Shown one piece after another: positions 43,201-50,288 of a stretch of DNA of 64,000 bases. Origin of the DNA: Catalinimonas alkaloidigena (lineage in GTDB: Bacteria > Bacteroidota > Bacteroidia > Cytophagales > Flexibacteraceae). Position 1 is the first letter of the stretch. Every line of letters begins with the position of its first letter. The position numbers and the translations under genes were made by a program. The stretch lies in NCBI RefSeq assembly GCF_900100765.1, contig NZ_FNFO01000002.1:372001-436000 (forward strand), written 5' to 3'. The notes under the pieces were generated by a model. It ran no database searches. It had not been told where the DNA came from and was given only the letters and a program-made list of their open reading frames with translations.

Positions 43201-44427
43201 ATCGTGTTGAAACTGCGTAAATCGTTCGCGTTTTCGGTCGTAGTAAATCAAGCCGCCGCCGTTGGTGCCGATCCAGAGGTTGCCCTGTGCGTCTTCCGCA
43301 AAGTGGTTGATGTCGTCGTAGGGAAGGCTGGCGGGGTTGCCCACCTGGTGCGTGATGAGCTGAAACTTGCCGAGGCGCTGGTGGTAATAACTCACCCCTT
43401 TTTTAAACGTGCCTACCCAGATGATGCCCGAGTGGTCTTTGTAAAACGTGTTGATGCTGTTCTGAGCCAGGCTTTTGGGGTCACCTTCGGTATTCCAGAG
43501 GTACTGAATCGAAAAATCGCTTTTGTCGATCAGGTTAATGCCGCCGTGATCGGTCCCGATCCAGATCACCCCTTCGTCGTCCTGGGTAATGACCCGCACC
43601 ACATTGGTGCTGAGGGGCGTCGCCGGCGTGTTTTCGTGCAGGGGACGGATCGTCTGGTCAGTGGTGTTAAAATACAGCACGCCCCGGGGGGTATAGGTCG
43701 GCAAAATCCACAGGTCGTTGTCCGTATCGGCGTAGAGGGTGTAGGTCAGCAATTCGCCGCCAAAGTAGCGGCACAGTTGCGTATTGCGTTGAATGACCGA
43801 CAGCGTTTGCCCGTCGATCTTTTCTAATAGGCCATCCGCATGGATCACCCAGAGGTTCCCTTCCTGGTCTTCGGCCAGGTGTTGCAGCGTTTGCGACGGC
43901 GCCTCGGGCGAGGTGGCGATCACGTGGCGGGTCTGCTGCCGCGCCGGATCGTAGCGGAACAGGCCCTGTTGGGCATGAACGAACCAGAAACGGCCGTGGC
44001 GATCTTTGTGGATTTCGTTGATGGAACCGTTCGGAATGCCCAGCGACGCCAGAAAGCGTTCGGGGTGGCGGTCGAAGCGTTCGGTAAGGGGGTCGTAGAG
44101 GTTTACGCCACCGGTGGTACCGATCCAGATTTTGTTGTGGGGCGCTTCCAGAATCTGCTGTACGTAATTGTCGCTCAGCGAGGTAGTATCGTTCAGGTCG
44201 TGCTGAAACAGTTTGAAACCGTAGCCGTCGTACCGGTTCAGCCCCGCCATCGTGCCGAACCAGATGAACCCCCGGTCGTCCTGAAAAATGGCGTTGACCT
44301 GGTTGTGCGAAAGCCCCTGGCTGGTGTTGACCTGGTTGAACAAGTGTCGCTTTGGTTGCGCACAGACCGTCGTGGCCATGCCCATCAGCCAGCATACGAT
44401 CCAAAAACATGCCCTCACGGGCTTCAT
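40258..44427 (-). CDS. Hybrid two-component system sensor/regulator (HTCS)
   Basis: This is a protein of about 1389 residues. A signal peptide (ending TTVCAQ) is followed by a periplasmic sensor of two-component-propeller repeats (SQGLSHNQVNAIFQDDRGFIWFGT and many copies of WIGT..GGLN). A Y_Y_Y domain and one membrane helix (about 815-840) precede the histidine kinase, with phospho-acceptor His882 in VSHEFRTPL and an ATPase domain GSGIGLAIT. The receiver has Asp1187 in VVSDVMMPELDG, and the AraC-type HTH lies at the end (MSRVHFYKKI, GFNNPKNFSRYFKQEFG). Such proteins sense an oligosaccharide in the periplasm and switch on the neighbouring locus. I chose the Met at 44427 because it starts a clean signal peptide; 44445 is possible. 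Confidence 0.95.
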   Translation of the reverse strand: MKPVRACFWIVCWLMGMATTVCAQPKRHLFNQVNTSQGLSHNQVNAIFQDDRGFIWFGTMAGLNRYDGYGFKLFQHDLNDTTSLSDNYVQQILEAPHNKIWIGTTGGVNLYDPLTERFDRHPERFLASLGIPNGSINEIHKDRHGRFWFVHAQQGLFRYDPARQQTRHVIATSPEAPSQTLQHLAEDQEGNLWVIHADGLLEKIDGQTLSVIQRNTQLCRYFGGELLTYTLYADTDNDLWILPTYTPRGVLYFNTTDQTIRPLHENTPATPLSTNVVRVITQDDEGVIWIGTDHGGINLIDKSDFSIQYLWNTEGDPKSLAQNSINTFYKDHSGIIWVGTFKKGVSYYHQRLGKFQLITHQVGNPASLPYDDINHFAEDAQGNLWIGTNGGGLIYYDRKRERFTQFQHDPNDPYSLSSNIIVSLMIDHRERLWIGTYFGGLNCFDGKRFIRYQHDASDPYSLADDRVWEIYEDRDHQLWVGTLGGGLDRFDPQTARFIHHRNHQPNGISSDYISAIAEDQQGDLWLSTAFGVSVLPHAIREKRPPAIHEAGVSESSVEFQKYYHPNNSPSSNNNVSILRDHRGRMWVGSREGLNVFDDELHLLRTFRKEDGLVDNAILSIQEDTLHDLWVSTPNGISHLQLGQDSLIAQITNFDESDGLQGRAFNENAGFTTSRGELLFGGADGFNIIQPPVLAPPAEQPPVVLTHFSIFNREVGIGEAPHDRPVLSRSITETKKLTLTHRDNVFSFEFAALSYYHPERNRYAYKLEGFNDDWLLTDGKTRRATYTNLDPGEYTFRVKAANGDGTWNEDGVRLALTILPPFWKTKAAYVIYFILLAAVLVLARYMTLKRERFRVSLEHERREARRQHEMDLMKIRFFTNVSHEFRTPLSLILTPIEKMTREARDPDQQRHLQLVQRNARRLLTMVNQLLDFRKLEEQEVALHANQADIIAFLEDVTENFADLSDQKHIGFSFSSAVEKLDMLFDGEKLEKILFNLLSNAFKFTPAYGKVEVSVATRKVADAAWLDIHISDSGIGIPPEKQEKIFERFFQQELPPHLSNQGSGIGLAITQEFVRLHHGHIAVQSEPEKGSCFTVSLPIRTQEADALVRHTSPQPVQLLSPSADTLPHAGAKPANGTRKPTVLLIEDHEDFRFYLKDNLKAHFHILEASNGRKGWEMLQETTPDLVVSDVMMPELDGIELCKKLKHTPQTAHIPVILLTARATDAQRLEGYEVGANDYITKPFNFEILLSRIRNLLGQQRAQREAFSKRIAVQPSEVEVLSLDERLVQKALSLVEQHLADPDFTVEQLSQELGMSRVHFYKKITSLTNQTPLEFIRTVRLRRAQQLLRDSQLTVAEVAYRVGFNNPKNFSRYFKQEFGVLPSQYATQTADS

Positions 44428-44761
44428 GCCTATTTTTGCGCTCATGAGCGACGTCTGATTCAAAAAATACCGGTGGCGAGTTTGCATCCCGTCATCAAAA
44501 ACGGATAGCACTTTCCACCTCTAAAACGTTCCTGCACTTCGATAAATGTAAGCGAATCCCTATGAATTCGAAACACCGCGTGTATATCGTTGTTTTGCGT
44601 TTGTAGGCTTTTCTCACCTTTTTAACGGAATCGGGTGCCGTACCACCGCTGGTGTGGGGCTGATCCGCACCCGAACCCAACGAAAACGCCGCAGTTACGT
44701 TCAACCGTACGGTAACCCATTACAAGTGCCTTTCATCTTAACCATATAACTTATTTTTCTT
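44428..44761. other. Divergent intergenic region before the HTCS and a small membrane protein
   Basis: These 334 bases separate divergent genes. The minus strand has a promoter candidate for the regulator (44543-44573, listed separately). Near the plus-strand gene there is a perfect 10-bp palindrome ACCGTACGGT (44704-44713), about 50 bases before the ATG at 44762. No coding frame is credible. Confidence 0.45.
44543..44573 (-). promoter_or_regulatory. Promoter candidate of the HTCS gene
   Basis: On the minus strand TTTC (44573-44570) is followed after 19 bases by TACATTTA (44550-44543). Each box has one mismatch to TTTG and TAnnTTTG, and the spacing is right. The predicted start of transcription is near 44537. 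Confidence 0.35.
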
Positions 44762-45199
44762 ATGAGATCTCCTATATCGGCCTCTTTCCTCGGTGGAATG
44801 GCCGGCGCCGTAGCGCTTACCGCGGTCCACGAATCCATACGCCAGGTGGTGCCTCAGGCGCCGCGGATCGATTTGGTAGGCATTCGTGCGATCAACAGCA
44901 TCATCCGTGGAACGGATTTTAAGCAACCCGATGCGGAAACAAAACGGGGCATGGCGCTGAGCGGTGACCTGATGGCCAACGCGACGTTTTACAGCCTGGC
45001 GGGGACCAGTTGGGCCAAAGGGGTGTTGCTGGGATTGGGTGCCGGTCTCGGGGGCCTCATTCTCCCCGGAAAACTGGGACTGGGCGACGCACCGACCAAC
45101 CGGACGACCGAAACCCAGGTCATGACCGTAGGCTATTACGTATTAGGAGGGATTGCGGCTGTGGCGGCCACGCGTGCCCTGAAGAAATACCTGAAGTAA
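44762..45199 (+). CDS. Small unknown membrane protein
   Basis: I do not recognise this 145-residue protein. It has Gly/Ala-rich hydrophobic segments near the N-terminus (about 5-22), at about 85-103 and at about 122-137. A polar middle contains AINSIIRGTDFKQPDAETKRG, and the C-terminus is basic (ALKKYLK). The pattern of a short membrane protein with glycine zippers suits an envelope-associated role. It stands alone between the sugar-locus regulator and the CDF exporter, with which it converges. Confidence 0.7.
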   Translation: MRSPISASFLGGMAGAVALTAVHESIRQVVPQAPRIDLVGIRAINSIIRGTDFKQPDAETKRGMALSGDLMANATFYSLAGTSWAKGVLLGLGAGLGGLILPGKLGLGDAPTNRTTETQVMTVGYYVLGGIAAVAATRALKKYLK

Positions 45200-45255
45200 A
45201 TCAGAACGTTACGACGACCCAAGCCGATTCCTGACCGGGATCGGCTTTTTTTGTG

Positions 45256-46179
45256 CTAACAATGTTGCAGGTCGCAGGTTTCGCTTTCCTTTTCCACTTC
45301 CACCGTCACGTGCTGAAGGTCCGCGTCTTTCAGCAATTGCTTGACCCGATTGCGGATCTGTACTGACTCTTCGAACGTCGTGGCGTCGTTTACTTTCAGG
45401 TGAACGGTCAGGATGTTGTAAGCGCCGTCGAGGCTCCAGGCATGGATGTCGTGGACTTCCTGCACCGACTCCACGTTCTGGATCTGCTCCCGGAGCGCAT
45501 CAATGTCAACGTTCGTTGGCGTGGCCTGCAAAAAGATGCGGAAGCTGTCGCGGAGGTTGCGGTATACGTTGAACAGGATGAACAGCGCGATGCCGACCGA
45601 GAGCAACGGATCGAGAATTGGCAGGTCAAAAAAATACATGAGGATGCTACCGGCCAGCACGGCCAGCCAGCCAAGCACGTCTTCGAGCAAATGCAGCTTT
45701 ACGGCCCGCTCGTTCAGCGATTCGCCTTTGCTCAGTCGAAAAACGGCGGCTCCGTTAACCAGCACTCCGACAATGGCCAGCACGATCATCCCCCCGGCTT
45801 TGGGCGGTTCCGGATTCAAAAGCCGCGGAATGGCTTCGAACAGAATGATGACCGAGCCGACGACAAGTACCAGCGAGATGATGACGGCGCCCAACAGCGA
45901 AAAACGACGGTATCCGTACGAGAACGTGGCGTCGCGCCCGCGTTTCGAGACGCGCTGCAAATACCACGACAGGCCGAGCGACACGCAATCGCCGAGGTCG
46001 TGCAGCGCGTCGGACAGAATGGCCACGCTGTTGGTATAAAGGCCGCCGACCAGCTCGAACAACGTGAAGCCCAGGTTCAGGAAAAAGGCCAGCCGCAAGT
46101 TCGACTCCGATTGCTCGTGGGGGCCGTGCTGATGTCCGTGACCGTGGTGATGATGACCGTGGGCGTGCGAATGACTCAT
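45256..46179 (-). CDS. Cation diffusion facilitator (CDF) metal exporter
   Basis: This 307-residue CDF transporter moves Zn2+ or a similar divalent ion out of the cytosol by proton exchange. The Met at 46179 opens a His-rich tail (about 20 residues, HGHHHHGHGHQHG) typical of metal-sensing CDFs. Membrane helices follow, with the metal-site motif SDALHDLGD (HxxxD) in helix II and a paired site in helix V. A cytosolic ferredoxin-like domain (about 215-300) has VHDIHAWSLDG and ends in Cys-containing ETCDLQHC. It lies 140 bases after the lipoprotein gene, beyond a terminator. Confidence 0.93.
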   Translation of the reverse strand: MSHSHAHGHHHHGHGHQHGPHEQSESNLRLAFFLNLGFTLFELVGGLYTNSVAILSDALHDLGDCVSLGLSWYLQRVSKRGRDATFSYGYRRFSLLGAVIISLVLVVGSVIILFEAIPRLLNPEPPKAGGMIVLAIVGVLVNGAAVFRLSKGESLNERAVKLHLLEDVLGWLAVLAGSILMYFFDLPILDPLLSVGIALFILFNVYRNLRDSFRIFLQATPTNVDIDALREQIQNVESVQEVHDIHAWSLDGAYNILTVHLKVNDATTFEESVQIRNRVKQLLKDADLQHVTVEVEKESETCDLQHC

Positions 46180-46273
46180 GTAAACCGAAACGTTTGGGTA
46201 CTCTCTAGGTACGGGAAAGTACACAAAGAGGGTTATTGGTTCCAAACGCACCGGTTTGCGCCCGTCCTAGTAT

Positions 46274-46304
46274 AAAAAAGGCGCTTCTGAAAAGCGCCTT
46301 TTTT
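46274..46304 (-). terminator. Terminator of the TonB-receptor/lipoprotein operon
   Basis: Perfect 13-base arms (46274-46286 and 46292-46304) with AAAAAAGGCGCTT as the left arm enclose a 5-base loop. On the minus strand the stem ends in a T-run and follows the lipoprotein stop codon by about 15 bases. It separates that operon from the CDF gene. Confidence 0.88.
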
Positions 46305-46318
46305 AGGAGACAGGTTGA

Positions 46319-46864
46319 TTACTGGATACGACCCGGGAACGTCACCTGGAGGTCGCTTTCGCCGGGAGTGCAGGAGCCGTCTTTCACGCCGGGCTGGTGC
46401 CGCAGTTGAATCTGGATGCTGCCTTCGCTGGCGGTGGTGGTAGTCCATTCGGACGTGATGCCCACTTCGTAAGTGCCGTCGCTGTCCGTACGTTCCACCA
46501 CAAGGTTGAGGTTGGCGGGCTCGAAGCAGAACAAGTGCTCGTCGCTTTCTTGTTGTACCTCCGCCGTAATGTCGGCTACGTCGTTCGGATCAGACTCGTT
46601 CAGCAGCTGAATTTCGACCTGGTACGTGGTGTTGGTGGCCAGCACAATGGAATCGAGCGTGGGGGCATTGCCGCCCGTGCCGTCCGGATCGCGGTACGAA
46701 ACCGTAAACGTGTTGCCAGCGTTGCCGACTTCCGTAAACATCAGGTGCATGGTCGTGATTTCTTCTTCCTGATTGACCGGCTCCGGATCGTTGTTTTTGG
46801 TGCAAGAGACGCCAAGCGCCACGAGGGCAGTCACCAGAACGGCTGGTTTCCAAGGGGTACGCAT
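46319..46864 (-). CDS. Small lipoprotein encoded with a TonB receptor
   Basis: This 181-residue lipoprotein (lipobox LGVSC, Cys21) is predicted to be beta-rich and acidic, with Cys112 and Cys168 in the mature part. I know of no assigned function. Similar small lipoproteins are frequently encoded directly after TonB-dependent receptors of the metal or cobalamin type in Bacteroidota. Here the gene starts 28 bases after the receptor stop codon and shares its operon. It could be a substrate-binding partner at the outer membrane. Confidence 0.75.
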   Translation of the reverse strand: MRTPWKPAVLVTALVALGVSCTKNNDPEPVNQEEEITTMHLMFTEVGNAGNTFTVSYRDPDGTGGNAPTLDSIVLATNTTYQVEIQLLNESDPNDVADITAEVQQESDEHLFCFEPANLNLVVERTDSDGTYEVGITSEWTTTTASEGSIQIQLRHQPGVKDGSCTPGESDLQVTFPGRIQ

Positions 46865-46892
46865 AGAAAAGGGGAGTTGAAAAGTTGAAATA

Positions 46893-49355
46893 CTAAAAAC
46901 TATAATGAAGGCGAATGGTCAGGTTACGGCCGGTATCGTCGGCGTAGTAACGTAGGCGGTTTAGGTAATCGCGGTAGCGGGTGTTGAGCAGGTTGGTCAC
47001 CGAAACTGTAACGCCCAGTTGGTGGGGGCCGAGGGGCAGCGTGGTGCCGGCATCAAGTCGCCAGAGGGTATACGCCGGTGGTGGAGCGGCAAAGTCGAGG
47101 ACGGTGGGTGGCGTCTCCAGTCCAAAGTTCAGGTGTTCGCGGTTGGTGGGGACCCGGGTCTGTTGCCGGACGTGCGACGTACCGACCGACAGATACAGGT
47201 TGCGAAGTTGCCGGAGCTGGGGCCATTGATACGTCAGCGAACCGCCGATCCGGTCGGCCGGAATCCAGGGAAGGAAATCGCGGCGGAGCAGGTCGCGTGC
47301 CCGTACCACAGCGCCTTGCCCGGTCAGCACCAGCCGGGACGTCAGGTTGTAGGTGACGTTCAGGTCGGCGCCCAGCAGCCGTGCGTCGGTCTGTTGGTAA
47401 TGGAATACCGGAAAAGCGCCCCGGATGGTCAGTTCCGTGCCCTGCGGTTGCAGAAAAATGAACCCGGGAATGTATTGAAAATAAGCGCTCAACTCGCCCG
47501 ACAGGCGGGGGCGTTTGTACGTCAGGGTATTGATCCATTTGTACGCCTGTTCGTTGCGGAAGACGGTGTCGGGATTGACGCCCACCGCCGGGTCGGCAGT
47601 GTAGATGGCAGGCCCCCGTTCCAGCGAAGCGGTGCCGTGGTGTAGCCCCTGGCTGTACAGTTCGTTCATCGTCGGCATACGTGAGGCGAGTCCCAACTGG
47701 CTTTGTAGCACTACGCCCTCGTCCACGTGATAGACCGCTCCCACGCTTCCCGAAAGGCTTTTCAGGTGATAGACCGGTCGGATCAGCGAATCGGCGGTGT
47801 ACGATCCTGCGCTGCGCGCAAACGTCAGCACCTGCTGCCAGCGGTAATCGCCACGCAGGCCGGCTTCCAGTTCCCAGCGATCGCGGACGTAGCGCTCGAT
47901 CCAGTATGCCCCTACTGAGCGCGTCAGAAAATCGGGTACCAACGGCAGCGTGCCGGTAATGAGCGACCGGTTGCGGTTGTGTTGCAGCGTACCGGTCAGG
48001 CCCGCCGCGTGTCGCCAATGGGCATGTCGTTCCTGTTCCCAGTTCAGGTCCAGGGTATGGGTTGCCAGTTGCATGAACAGCGCGGGTCGGTCGGACCGAT
48101 CACCCCGGCGAATGTCGAATTCGCGCCGGTTGTTGTACTGCCCGCCGTATTGCAGCGACCATTTGCCGCTGTGTTCGCTTTGGTAATAGGCCCGCGCCTT
48201 GGTCAGCAAGTGGGCAACCCGCTGACGCGGATTGGCAATGGCGTACGTAAAAGGGGCGATGTAGCGCGGTGTTCCGCTTTCCAGTGCGTCTTGCAGGTCG
48301 GTAAGGTTCCCGATGTGCGCGCTGCGCAAAATGCCCAGTTCCGTCGAAAACCGGCTGGCGTACACGTCGACTCCCCAGCGGTCGTGCTGATAGCCCGCGG
48401 CGGCCGTCAGGTTCAATTCTTTCACGCCTGTGTTCGACAGAAGGTACGTGGGCGCGCGCCAGTCGCCGGTCCGTTTGCCCGAGCCCTGGATGCGCCAGCC
48501 AAATCCCTCCAGGCGGTTGAGGCCGCCTTCGAGCGAAGCGGAGGCCGCGCCCCCACGGCTGTTCGAAAAGCCGATCAGATTGGCCTCGCCGTGCAGGCCC
48601 GCTTCGGTCGGCAGGGTAGGCGGATTGACGACGATGGCACCGCCCACGGCCTCGGGACCGTAGCGCACCGCCGAAGCGCCTTTTACAACCTTGAGTTCGT
48701 TGGCCAGAAACGGGTCAATTTCGGGTGCGTGTTCGGTACCCCAGCGTTGGCTTTCGAGGCGTACGCCGTTGTTGATCAGTTGAATGCGGTTGCCGTACAG
48801 GCCCTGAATCACCGGCTTGAAAATCGTCGGTCCTGTTTGCAGTACGCTGACGCCGGGCAGACGCGTCAGGGCTTCGCCAAGGGCTTGGCCGCGGGTTTCC
48901 TGCAAGGTGCGCCCGGTCAGAGTAACTTCTGTTTGCACAGGTGCGATGGGCACGGGCCGCGTCGAGATTACCACTTCCTGCAACAGTTCGGCGTGGTGCT
49001 CCAGCCGAAATACAAACGAAGAGTCGGAGGTAAGCTGAAGGGTGCGGTCCAGCGGCTTGCACCCGATATGACTTACGGTGATGTGGTACGTGCCCGGGCA
49101 CAGGCCTGTCAGTTGAAAACGACCCTCGGCATCGGCCGAAGCGCCTTTGCCCGTATCGTGGATATAAAGGGTTGAAAATTCCAGCACCGAGCCGTCGTGC
49201 TCGTCCAGGACTTGTCCGGAAATCGACAGCCGACACTCGGCAGAAGAAGACTGAGCCGTCGCGGGCCGTGACCAGCCCCACAAGAGTAACAGAACAAGCG
49301 CAGCTCCGACGGCTCGACCCGCAGGCAGGGATGTGTTACGTAACCAACTTTTCAT
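46893..49355 (-). CDS. TonB-dependent outer membrane receptor, probably metal-related
   Basis: The 820-residue receptor starts at MKSWLR (49355) with a signal peptide ending PATAQ. A carboxypeptidase-regulatory-like domain (about 40-120, ISGQVLDEHDGSVLEFSTLYIHD) is followed by a plug (EVVISTRPVPIAPVQTEVTLTG and GLYGNRIQLINNGVRLESQRWGTEHAPEIDPF) and a barrel ending in Phe (LTIRLHYSF). The plug pattern, with EHAPEIDP, recalls ZnuD-like zinc receptors. A CDF exporter downstream and a VIT1-type transporter upstream also point to metals. The promoter is overlapped by a palindrome that may bind a metal-responsive repressor. The exact substrate remains inferred. Confidence 0.9.
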   Translation of the reverse strand: MKSWLRNTSLPAGRAVGAALVLLLLWGWSRPATAQSSSAECRLSISGQVLDEHDGSVLEFSTLYIHDTGKGASADAEGRFQLTGLCPGTYHITVSHIGCKPLDRTLQLTSDSSFVFRLEHHAELLQEVVISTRPVPIAPVQTEVTLTGRTLQETRGQALGEALTRLPGVSVLQTGPTIFKPVIQGLYGNRIQLINNGVRLESQRWGTEHAPEIDPFLANELKVVKGASAVRYGPEAVGGAIVVNPPTLPTEAGLHGEANLIGFSNSRGGAASASLEGGLNRLEGFGWRIQGSGKRTGDWRAPTYLLSNTGVKELNLTAAAGYQHDRWGVDVYASRFSTELGILRSAHIGNLTDLQDALESGTPRYIAPFTYAIANPRQRVAHLLTKARAYYQSEHSGKWSLQYGGQYNNRREFDIRRGDRSDRPALFMQLATHTLDLNWEQERHAHWRHAAGLTGTLQHNRNRSLITGTLPLVPDFLTRSVGAYWIERYVRDRWELEAGLRGDYRWQQVLTFARSAGSYTADSLIRPVYHLKSLSGSVGAVYHVDEGVVLQSQLGLASRMPTMNELYSQGLHHGTASLERGPAIYTADPAVGVNPDTVFRNEQAYKWINTLTYKRPRLSGELSAYFQYIPGFIFLQPQGTELTIRGAFPVFHYQQTDARLLGADLNVTYNLTSRLVLTGQGAVVRARDLLRRDFLPWIPADRIGGSLTYQWPQLRQLRNLYLSVGTSHVRQQTRVPTNREHLNFGLETPPTVLDFAAPPPAYTLWRLDAGTTLPLGPHQLGVTVSVTNLLNTRYRDYLNRLRYYADDTGRNLTIRLHYSF

Positions 49356-49378
49356 GAAGCGATGCTTGTCCTGTACAG

Positions 49379-49386
49379 CAAATATA
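49379..49386 (-). promoter_or_regulatory. -7 promoter box of the TonB receptor
   Basis: The minus strand reads TATATTTG, an exact TAnnTTTG, 23 bases before the start codon. A GTTG (49409-49406) lies 19 bases upstream as the -33 element and falls within the palindrome at 49404-49418. Confidence 0.55.
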
Positions 49387-49387
49387 C

Positions 49388-49418
49388 ATGCAACGTGAGT
49401 AAATGCAACAAGGTTGCA
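49388..49418. promoter_or_regulatory. Operator-like palindrome overlapping the TonB-receptor promoter
   Basis: TGCAAC-AAG-GTTGCA (49404-49418) is a perfect inverted repeat. ATGCAAC occurs a second time at 49388-49394, exactly 15 bases away. The palindrome covers the -33 region and the extra half-site touches the -7 box of the receptor promoter, ideal positions for a repressor. Metal-responsive Fur-family repressors commonly bind inverted repeats of this size. The actual protein is unknown. Confidence 0.5.
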
Positions 49419-49547
49419 AAAGAAAAAGAATTTCAAGTTCAACACTACCGCCCGACGTCTCAGCCCAAAAACAACTGCGTGGGGGAGAGGCAGAAGTGAT
49501 CAAGACAGAAATTTTCATCCCTGCGGCAGCTTTACTAGCTTGGGTGC

Positions 49548-50288
49548 ATGCACACATCTCACGACGAACCCCAACTTCACGGCACGCCTACGGGCCTGGG
49601 GCGGTATCAGGACTACCTGGCCGAGTTTGTTTACGGCGGCATCGACGGCAGCATCACCACCTTTGCCGTAGTGGCCGGTTCGGCCGGAGCGGGGCTGGAT
49701 TCCTCCATCATCCTGATTCTGGGGTTTGCCAACCTGCTGGCCGATGGTTTTTCCATGTCGGTCGGGAGTTACCTGTCGCACCAGGCCGAGCGGGATGCCT
49801 ACGAAAAAAATCGCCAGATCGAATACGATGAGGTCGATCAGCTTCCGGAACAGGAACGCGACGAGATTCGGGAAATCTACCGTGGCAAAGGGTTCGAAGG
49901 CGAGCTTCTGGAGAAGGTGGTCGAGGTGATTACGGCCGATCGTGACCGTTGGGTCAACGTGATGATGAAAGAAGAACTGGAGATGATTCCGTCGAACAAG
50001 CCGGCCCTGGGCATGGCGCTGGCTACGTTCGTCGCCTTTGTCATCGTGGGGTTTATTCCCCTGTTGGTGTACGTGCTCGACTACGCGTTCACCATAGAAA
50101 TAGCCCGGAGGTTCGAAATTTCCTCCGGGCTTACCTTAATTGCGTTCGCACTGATTGGTTTCTTTAAAAGCCGCGTCAACGAAAAACGTGCGTGGCGTGG
50201 CGTGCTCGAAACGGTGCTGTTGGGTGTCACCGCAGCTGTGGTGGCCTACGCCGTAGGCCACCTGCTGGAACACTGGCTGGCAGGTTAG
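49548..50288 (+). CDS. VIT1/CCC1-family iron/manganese transporter
   Basis: This 246-residue membrane protein of the VIT family moves Fe2+ or Mn2+ from the cytosol, usually into storage or out of the cell. The first helices carry EFVYGGIDGSITTFAVVAGSAGAG and LGFANLLADGFSMSVGSYLS. A cytosolic metal-binding loop (about 85-150) is rich in Glu, and helices at about 155-178, 182-205 and 218-240 complete it. The gene diverges from the TonB receptor over a 192-base gap that includes the palindrome, so the two may share regulation. Its end overlaps the convergent desaturase gene by four bases. Confidence 0.92.
   Translation: MHTSHDEPQLHGTPTGLGRYQDYLAEFVYGGIDGSITTFAVVAGSAGAGLDSSIILILGFANLLADGFSMSVGSYLSHQAERDAYEKNRQIEYDEVDQLPEQERDEIREIYRGKGFEGELLEKVVEVITADRDRWVNVMMKEELEMIPSNKPALGMALATFVAFVIVGFIPLLVYVLDYAFTIEIARRFEISSGLTLIAFALIGFFKSRVNEKRAWRGVLETVLLGVTAAVVAYAVGHLLEHWLAG

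Larger units (their letters stand above)
20416..44427. other. Xyloglucan-type polysaccharide utilisation locus
   Basis: On the minus strand, in order of transcription, are a hybrid two-component regulator, GH31, SusC, SusD, an IPT-domain surface glycan-binding lipoprotein, GH74, GH95 and GH9. One plus-strand FG-GAP/ASPIC gene interrupts the set. GH74 is largely specific to xyloglucan. GH31 with an inserted PA14 domain is the arrangement of the Bacteroides ovatus xyloglucan alpha-xylosidase, and GH95 removes terminal L-fucose as found on xyloglucan side chains. The substrate is inferred from this combination. A beta-galactosidase (GH2/GH35) and a beta-glucosidase (GH3) would be needed for complete breakdown and are not in the window. 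Confidence 0.8.
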
